Origin: an uncultured Flavobacteriales bacterium
Lineage (GTDB): Bacteria; Bacteroidota; Bacteroidia; Flavobacteriales_E; Vicingaceae
DNA length: 9,157 bases
Direction of reading: 5' to 3'
Assembly (NCBI GenBank): GCA_913059105.1
Contig: CAJXRL010000092.1
Span: 1-9,157, forward strand
Shown piece after piece: positions 4,493 through 9,157 of this stretch. Under the pieces are notes generated by a model, which saw only the letters and a program-made list of their open reading frames with translations, searched no databases and was not told the origin of the DNA. The position numbers and the translations under genes are program-made. Within the stretch, counting starts at the first letter, position 1. Each line of letters opens with the position of its first letter.

Positions 4493-6255
4493 TATACAAC
4501 TTCTTCAATTGTAATGCTTGCTAGACCTGTCGTGTTATTGTTAACCGCTTGTTGATCTGCCCAAAAGAATAGATTCCCTTTTACGTTCAATGTCTGGGTA
4601 GGTCCGGTTATGCTATAAGACTTCAGCTCATCAACCAAATTGTTTTTGTAATTCAGTGCAATGGAATCTTTATCTCTTGCAACAACCTTGCTCGTATCGG
4701 CAACGTTGACCTCTAAATCCAATTCGTTTTGAAAAGCGGGAACTTGTATGGTTCTGCTCACAAAACCACCAAGTTCATACGCTGCATCACCTGTTAAAGC
4801 ATTGACCGTTTTACCTGCTAAATTTTTAGCTTCCGTTAAGCCAAAAGTAAAAACACCTTTCTGATCGGTATCGTGAACTCTTAAATCCTGCGTCCATAAT
4901 TTTTTGTTGCCACTATCTTGCATAGAATTTTGAAGAGTAGCATGTGGAACAGTAATTATTGGAATTTCTAATAGCTCCTGATTGGACTGTAAAGTAATTT
5001 CATGGTTCTGAGCTTGTGTTCCATTATTTCCACCGCTTTGTAGCCTTGTAGCAGGTTCATTTACTGAAATGATAGGATCTACATCTGCAATTTGAACTAT
5101 TCCTTCAACTACAGTCACAGCGCCATTGGAATTTCTTGTTAGCGTTATTCTGATGTTTTCATTGTCAACATTGTAATCTCCACCAATTCTATTTACTTCT
5201 TTAAAAGCTTGAAAAACGGTAGGGTTTGTTATCTGTAATTCTCCATTTTGAGAATCATAAACGATGGTATCATAACCACTTGCTTCAAGATCAACTAAAG
5301 CTTGCTCGTTGTCTTTTATGGCTACTTGGCCAGCAGGGTATTCTATAGCATCAATAATTCCTGCAGGATAAAGGTTGTTCAGGTTTACGAGATGGATTGC
5401 ATCGTTGCTGCCAAAATCTTCGGTTGCATACTCAGCTCCAAAAGAACCATTTGCATTCATGGCTCTTAATTTAATTCCAAGAAGATTTGCAGTATCTCCT
5501 TGATCGGCAATTGTCAACTCAATAATAGTTGAAGTTGTTTCTGCAAAATTAAAAACCTGAGCTTTAGCTGCTCCATATGGTAACACCTCAATTCTGACCA
5601 TCGCTGAATCAGTATTTACTTCAACTAAAAAAGTGTCATTCTCTTTTAACTCTGTCTGACCGATAGGGTAGTTGCCGGAAAAATTAGCGAGTGTGATTTC
5701 TGCACCTTGATCTGCAATTAGATCAATCTCATGAATTGCTCCATCTTCATGTTCTGCTGTTAGTTTGATGGCTCCATTTAAGTCAATGTCAATTGAGCCT
5801 TGCCATATCGACTGATCTTCATTTTGCGCTAAAACCACATTTTGGCCCATTACTGTGATAGCCGGTTTATAGTTGGAGTGACCCAAAGCAGCTAAAATAC
5901 TTACTGTTATTAAATCTGTATTGGTCAATGCTGAATCCAACACATTTCCATCTGAACTAAACACTTTTTGACCCACATTATTCAGTGGATCTTGTGGTTG
6001 AACATCTGTAATGAATACAGCACCATTAATGCTTTTATCTCCTTGTCCTTCAGGTTTCCAATTACTTCCAATACCCAAATCTATTTGGACATAGGTTACC
6101 GGAGGAAAAACAGATTTGTCCATATATTTAGCGCCTTGTGGAGCATTGTTGGATGGAACACCATCTCCCTTTACTAAGATTTGTCTGTTTGCAAACTCTT
6201 GTGCATTTAAAGCTGCGTTAGCCTCAAATACTTGCTTTGATACATTTTCTGCCAT
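4492..6255 (-). CDS. Large multi-domain appendage protein with Ig-like repeats, 587 aa (anchored paralogue)
   Basis: This is probably a long surface appendage of a phage or tail-like particle. Residues 1-68 are the anchor module shared with the 226-aa protein. Then come about four beta-sandwich-like units: roughly 78-185 (GAVFITDVQPQ ... DGAIHEIDLIAD), 187-290 (starting around YPIGQTELKEND), 291-392 (YPAGQVAIKDNE, a visible internal repeat of the previous unit) and 393-505 (NEPATRLQSGGN ... GGFVSRTIQV). An 82-residue C-terminal cap ends in QQAVNNNTTGLASITIEE. From 78 onward it aligns along its length with the upstream 530-aa protein. There is no signal peptide, as expected for a cytoplasmically assembled particle. 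AGAAGAAAATGG gives a weak ribosome site at the start. The Ig-like fold is inferred from pattern, not proven; a non-phage adhesin is the alternative, but fibre neighbours and the lack of a secretion signal disfavour it. Confidence 0.72.
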   Translation of the reverse strand: MAENVSKQVFEANAALNAQEFANRQILVKGDGVPSNNAPQGAKYMDKSVFPPVTYVQIDLGIGSNWKPEGQGDKSINGAVFITDVQPQDPLNNVGQKVFSSDGNVLDSALTNTDLITVSILAALGHSNYKPAITVMGQNVVLAQNEDQSIWQGSIDIDLNGAIKLTAEHEDGAIHEIDLIADQGAEITLANFSGNYPIGQTELKENDTFLVEVNTDSAMVRIEVLPYGAAKAQVFNFAETTSTIIELTIADQGDTANLLGIKLRAMNANGSFGAEYATEDFGSNDAIHLVNLNNLYPAGIIDAIEYPAGQVAIKDNEQALVDLEASGYDTIVYDSQNGELQITNPTVFQAFKEVNRIGGDYNVDNENIRITLTRNSNGAVTVVEGIVQIADVDPIISVNEPATRLQSGGNNGTQAQNHEITLQSNQELLEIPIITVPHATLQNSMQDSGNKKLWTQDLRVHDTDQKGVFTFGLTEAKNLAGKTVNALTGDAAYELGGFVSRTIQVPAFQNELDLEVNVADTSKVVARDKDSIALNYKNNLVDELKSYSITGPTQTLNVKGNLFFWADQQAVNNNTTGLASITIEEVV

Positions 6256-6321
6256 TTTCTTCTCATATTATGCTGTGCTCTAAAGCATAGCGATTCAACT
6301 TCATTTAATTATTGATGGTCT
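6256..6321 (-). other. 66-bp spacer between the two large paralogues, with a small hairpin
   Basis: This is the longest gap in the first half of the block. TATGCT and AGCATA (about 6269-6289) form a 6-bp stem with a nine-base loop, with no U-tract. No clear Bacteroidota promoter (TTG plus TAnnTTTG) was found on the - strand, although the spacing would allow one. Confidence 0.3.
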
Positions 6322-7914
6322 CTAAGGCAACTCTTCAATGGATACCGTTGCCAATCCTGTACTGTTGTTATTTACTGCTTGTTCATCATTCCAGTGGAAT
6401 ATATTTCCTTTAGGGTTGACCTGATTTGTTGGATTTGTAATGGTGTAACTCAGGGTATTGTTCTCAAGATTGGATACATGATTCATTGGAATCTCATCCT
6501 TGTCCGTGGCAATCAGCTTACCCGTGTTAGAAACGTCAGTACCAATTGCCGTTTCAGTACTGAATTCTTGAAAAATCAAGGTTCTTTTCACAAATCCCCC
6601 AATTTCATAAATCGCTTCACCATTGAAAACATTGCTTACTAGCCCTGCTAAATTTTTTGCTTGAATTAACTGTGCTGTATGAATTCCCTTTTCATCGTTA
6701 TCATGAATTAGCACTGCGAGCTCATATTCGTTATTCTCTAAATTGAAAATTGCTTCATTTTCAATTGCTCCTTCAGGGATTGATAGAGTGGGAGGCATTG
6801 CCAATTCCTGGTCTGAACGAATTATAAACTGGTGTCTTTGACTTTCAGTATTTGCGTTACCGCCTGAAATTAGTCTTTGAGTTGGCTCAACAAATGTGAT
6901 GGAAGGTCTATCATTGGCAATTTTTACGATACCGCTTACAACCGTAATAGCTGCATTGGCATTTCGCTTCGCTGCAATGCTAAGGTTGGTAACAGAAGTA
7001 TTATAATTTCCTCCAATACGATTGACTGCCTTTGTCGGATTGTAATTACTTGCCTCTTCAATTTTTAATTCACCGTTTGGCGAGGAGTAAACTATTGTAT
7101 TATAATTTGCTGCACTAGTTTTAAGTTGGGCTGATTCGTTATTTTTTAATGCTCCCTGATTTTCAGGATAAACGATTTGATTAATTGTTACACTTGGAGA
7201 AAGATTGTTTAATACAAGTAAGTTAACCCCATTTGTTGAACCGTTTTCTTCTGTTACATACCAATTACTCTTGGTACCGTTTACATTAATCACTCGAATT
7301 TTTGCCCCATAGCTGAAAGCAGTGCTTCCACGATTGGCAATGATGATTGATACTGTTGCAGAAGTTCCTGTTGCTACGGTTAGCAACTGTGCCTTTCCTG
7401 CGCCATAATCCGCGATTTCTACGGTAGAAAATGGCAATGATGCTTCAACACTTAAACTAAAGAGATCATTTTCTTTCAATTCTGTTTGTTGCTGTGGATA
7501 AGTTCCAATAAAAACAGCTCTTGTAACGACCGGAATTTGCTCAGCGCTTATCATGCACCTGTGAAACGCTCCATCATTGTGTATGGCCTCTATAAAGGCT
7601 TTACCCGCCAAATTAATATCAACTGTGCCGGTCCAAACATTCTGATCTTCATCCTGAACTAAGGAAACAACCTTATTTTCGACCATGACAACAGGTTTAA
7701 AAGTTGAAAATCCTGTAATCGCTAAAATTGAAACGTTAACCAAATCAGTTGAACTAGAACAACTCTGCAAAACTGAACCATCACTTGAAAAAACCTTTGC
7801 TGTAACGTTTTCTGAACTATTCTGTGGTTCAATGTTGGTGATAAATATGGCACCGCCAACTGAACTATTGTGTGTTGGCCCTACATCACTCTGATAACCT
7901 CCTTCAAAACTCAT
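6322..7914 (-). CDS. Large multi-domain appendage protein with Ig-like repeats, 530 aa (anchorless paralogue)
   Basis: This is a tandem paralogue of the 587-aa protein. Shared landmarks in order are GGAIFITNIEPQ (20-31), VFSSDGSVLQS, QTELKEND (143-150), YGAGKAQLL (170-178), an internal repeat unit around YPENQGALKNNE (249-260), AVNRIGGNYN (296-305), EPTQRLISGGN (343-353), KNLAGLVSNVFNGEAIYEIGG and QAVNNNSTGLATVSIEELP at the end. What it lacks is the 68-residue NRQIL-type anchor; it starts directly with MSFEGGYQSD and a short linker. It must attach by another route, through its partner, or be released. No signal peptide is present. It begins 5 bp after the spanin-like gene and has no evident Shine-Dalgarno site, so coupling to upstream translation is likely. 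The appendage role is inferred from the paralogue's link to fibre modules. Confidence 0.7.
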   Translation of the reverse strand: MSFEGGYQSDVGPTHNSSVGGAIFITNIEPQNSSENVTAKVFSSDGSVLQSCSSSTDLVNVSILAITGFSTFKPVVMVENKVVSLVQDEDQNVWTGTVDINLAGKAFIEAIHNDGAFHRCMISAEQIPVVTRAVFIGTYPQQQTELKENDLFSLSVEASLPFSTVEIADYGAGKAQLLTVATGTSATVSIIIANRGSTAFSYGAKIRVINVNGTKSNWYVTEENGSTNGVNLLVLNNLSPSVTINQIVYPENQGALKNNESAQLKTSAANYNTIVYSSPNGELKIEEASNYNPTKAVNRIGGNYNTSVTNLSIAAKRNANAAITVVSGIVKIANDRPSITFVEPTQRLISGGNANTESQRHQFIIRSDQELAMPPTLSIPEGAIENEAIFNLENNEYELAVLIHDNDEKGIHTAQLIQAKNLAGLVSNVFNGEAIYEIGGFVKRTLIFQEFSTETAIGTDVSNTGKLIATDKDEIPMNHVSNLENNTLSYTITNPTNQVNPKGNIFHWNDEQAVNNNSTGLATVSIEELP

Positions 7915-7919
7915 AGTAT

Positions 7920-8339
7920 TTATTTTAATATGAATGCAACACAGGTTACAAGCCAGGCGGTACCTAGCGCTATTTTATGCCATTTCACTTTTTTCAACTT
8001 CTTGTCTTGTTGACTTAACTGCTCAGTTAAAATCAAAATGCTCTCTTCATTATTTCCAATAACGGAATCAAGGTTTAGGATTTTTAGCTGCAGTTTTTCC
8101 TGAATTTGGGAATCATTTACAGCTTTTACCTCAAGCAGTTTCACTTCTTTGTTGTATTGATTTTCAAGCGTATCTGCAAACTGTCCTTTGATGATGTATT
8201 CAGCAATTACTTTACTTTGCGGTATGGTAAAGCAAAAGTTAGTGTCCATTTCGACCATTAGCACGGTCGGTTTTAAAGTTTGAGAAAAAGCCGTAAAGCT
8301 CATTATTATCCATCCCATTAATATCATCCATCTTTTCAT
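7920..8339 (-). CDS. Exported, C-terminally membrane-anchored coiled-coil protein (outer- or unimolecular-spanin-like), 139 aa
   Basis: The start ATG 8339 follows a purine-rich AGAGAGAG. The product has a cleavable-looking signal peptide (residues 1-20, ending SFTAFSQ), a short domain with one cysteine (MDTNFCFTIPQSKVIAEYI, 31-49), a long helical/coiled-coil stretch (about 55-118) and a C-terminal membrane segment (121-138) after a basic KKLKKVKWHK. The first 101 bp overlap the end of the preceding inner-membrane coiled-coil gene in another frame, as in Rz/Rz1 spanin pairs that fuse the two membranes at lysis. Two ends able to contact membranes recall unimolecular spanins, but those use a lipobox and none is seen here. 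The fold and overlap suggest lysis; the exact mechanism is inference. Confidence 0.7.
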   Translation of the reverse strand: MKRWMILMGWIIMSFTAFSQTLKPTVLMVEMDTNFCFTIPQSKVIAEYIIKGQFADTLENQYNKEVKLLEVKAVNDSQIQEKLQLKILNLDSVIGNNEESILILTEQLSQQDKKLKKVKWHKIALGTAWLVTCVAFILK

Positions 8340-8601
8340 CTCTCTCTATTTTAATTTGTGCTGTTATTTCATTCTCAACTTTTAATGCTGATCGTAAACT
8401 ATCGTTAGATTGGTCCAATACGGTAAGCTCCAAATCAATTGTTGCGTTGATTGATTTTAGTTGTTTATTTTCATCCTTCAAGCTTGTTAATTCTCTTTCA
8501 TAACTATCATTATCAGCAGAACTTCCGTAGTCCACTACGAACACTAAAACAATGAAGTTGAATACCAAGAAGAGGATGAAGGCAATTATCCCTTTAGACA
8601 T
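8239..8601 (-). CDS. Inner-membrane coiled-coil protein, Rz (i-spanin)-like, 120 aa
   Basis: The product has one strong N-terminal membrane segment (residues 4-24, GIIAFILFLVFNFIVLVFVV), an acidic coiled coil (about 32-92) and a C-terminal motif INGMDNNELYGFFSNF (94-109). This is the layout of an inner-membrane spanin subunit. I chose ATG 8601 over ATG 8658 because GGGAGG sits 5 bases before it, the best ribosome site in the window. The longer form would add 19 polar residues ahead of the membrane segment and run far into the previous gene. The chosen start overlaps that gene by 8 bp, and the end overlaps the next gene by 101 bp. No sequence homology to lambda Rz is claimed; the call rests on topology, neighbours and overlap. 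Confidence 0.72.
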   Translation of the reverse strand: MSKGIIAFILFLVFNFIVLVFVVDYGSSADNDSYERELTSLKDENKQLKSINATIDLELTVLDQSNDSLRSALKVENEITAQIKIERDEKMDDINGMDNNELYGFFSNFKTDRANGRNGH

Positions 8602-8956
8602 CTGAACCTCCCATTTCTTTAATGCTTTTTGCTCGATGAGCATGATTTTGAATGGCATTTATAACGATGTCCACTAAGAGTTTGTGAAAAGCAAATGAGA
8701 CCAGGAAGGAACTGAATAAATAGCCTATGTCATCTTTCCCTAAGCCCCACAGGAAATAGTAAACCGGGGCGTATAAAATTCCAATAAAGGCAACCTTGAA
8801 CCTAGTTTTAATCTTTGATAAAAAAGCAACTTTGATATTTTGTTCTATCAGTTGATAATTGTAACAAAGCAGGATGAAGGTGATAATGTATACCCACTCC
8901 AATTTTGCCAAAAATGGTAGAATGTTGCTACCAATTACTTCTATTAATACTTCCAT
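8594..8956 (-). CDS. Multi-span membrane protein, holin-like, 120 aa
   Basis: Three hydrophobic segments are visible at about residues 20-38 (EWVYIITFILLCYNYQLI), 53-71 (FKVAFIGILYAPVYYFLWG) and 76-100, separated by a basic loop (SKIKTRFK). The C-terminus is hydrophilic and histidine/lysine-rich. Three spans, a small size and a position directly before a spanin-like pair fit a phage holin, which makes the inner-membrane holes that trigger lysis. I do not recognise a named holin family. ATG 8956 is 12 bp after the stop of the 47-aa gene, with only a weak AAAG upstream. The last codons overlap the i-spanin-like start by 8 bp and contain its GGGAGG ribosome site. Confidence 0.7.
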   Translation of the reverse strand: MEVLIEVIGSNILPFLAKLEWVYIITFILLCYNYQLIEQNIKVAFLSKIKTRFKVAFIGILYAPVYYFLWGLGKDDIGYLFSSFLVSFAFHKLLVDIVINAIQNHAHRAKSIKEMGGSDV

Positions 8957-8968
8957 CTTTATAATTAT

Positions 8969-9112
8969 TTAATTGATTACTTTATTAATTCCTGCTCCTA
9001 ACAGGTGACTGAAAATGATTAAGCCAACTCCAATTCCAAGTAAAGTGAATGCCGTTTCTCGATCTACACTTAATGCAATTTTGTTACTCGTTTTTATACC
9101 ATCCTGACCCAT
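8969..9112 (-). CDS. Small single-span membrane protein, at least 47 aa, at contig edge
   Basis: The frame runs from ATG 9112-9110 to TAA 8971-8969. The product starts MGQDGIKTSNKIALSVDRET and has one membrane segment at about residues 21-42 containing LLGIGVGLIIFSHLLGAGI. Only one further codon (GTA) precedes the ATG before the adapter begins, so this could be the C-terminus of a longer protein. It is placed first in the - strand block, 12 bp before the holin-like gene. A clean hydrophobic block and operon spacing support it; no function is recognised. Confidence 0.6.
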   Translation of the reverse strand: MGQDGIKTSNKIALSVDRETAFTLLGIGVGLIIFSHLLGAGINKVIN

Positions 9113-9115
9113 TAC

Positions 9116-9157
9116 CTGTCTCTTATACACATCTGACGCTGCCGACGATCTACTCTG
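9116..9157 (-). other. Nextera i5-side adapter, reverse complement (sequencing artefact)
   Basis: The sequence from 9116 is the reverse complement of the same adapter as at the left end. CTGTCTCTTATACACATCT (mosaic end) is at 9116-9134, the rest of the adapter runs to 9148, then TCTACTCT at 9149-9156 is the full i5 index AGAGTAGA. The contig therefore ends in read-through adapter, not in a genomic inverted repeat. Confidence 0.98.

Noticed and set aside
5968..6177. + strand ORFs within the large - strand genes (5968-6177, 6379-6642, 6877-7068, 7685-7894)
   Set aside because: They are antisense to clearly coding, paralogous proteins, have no recognisable motifs and lack ribosome sites. They are shadows.
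6256..6321. Terminator between the 530- and 587-aa genes
   Set aside because: The stem is only 6 bp with a nine-base loop and no U-tract on the - strand.
8239..8658. Longer start (ATG 8658) for the i-spanin-like gene
   Set aside because: It would overlap the holin-like gene by 65 bp and add polar residues before the membrane segment. ATG 8601 has GGGAGG at the right distance.
1..9157. Terminal inverted repeats suggesting a transposon or linear plasmid
   Set aside because: They match the Nextera adapter, mosaic end and i5 index base for base, so they are library artefact.

Overview
The window reads as one assembled contig from a low-GC bacterium, probably a member of the Bacteroidota. The signs are AT-rich coding, few strong Shine-Dalgarno sites, a signal peptide ending in FSQ, and a left-end gene that looks like a Bacteroidota-type DUF2779 protein. 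Both extreme ends (1-39 and 9116-9157) are Illumina Nextera adapter with an i5 index, in inverted orientation, so the biological sequence is only about 40-9115.

Left part, + strand (40-888): the C-terminal end of a DUF2779-family protein, which is probably a chromosomal gene, then a 175-bp gap and an unrecognised 135-aa ORF. These face a long block of 14 genes on the - strand (9112 down to 924), with a 35-bp convergent gap between the two groups.

The - strand block looks like the late region of a prophage or phage-tail-like particle. In transcription order it holds four parts. (1) A lysis-type group: a 47-aa single-membrane-segment ORF at the contig edge, a 120-aa multi-membrane holin-like protein, and two spanin-like proteins whose genes overlap by 101 bp. 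(2) A tail-appendage group: two large tandem paralogues (530 and 587 aa) that look like strings of beta-sandwich domains, then three smaller fibre-like proteins (226, 159 and 161 aa) that share anchor and tip modules with each other. (3) A tightly coupled trio: a membrane-anchored coiled-coil protein (126 aa), an overlooked 48-aa membrane protein ending in CxxC, and a membrane-anchored M15-type peptidase, probably the endolysin. ATGA overlaps join the three. (4) Two small tandem genes (116 aa each) that look like distant paralogues of unknown function.

Spacing is mostly tight or overlapping, as in an operon. The exceptions are gaps of 66, 106 and 51 bp within the fibre group. The 51-bp gap holds a convincing rho-independent terminator that ends 12 nt before the next start codon, so genes downstream of it, including the endolysin, need read-through or a promoter not seen here. 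No integrase, capsid, terminase, tail tube or baseplate gene is in view, so a complete phage cannot be told from a tailocin-like remnant. No CRISPR array, tRNA, rRNA or insertion sequence was seen.
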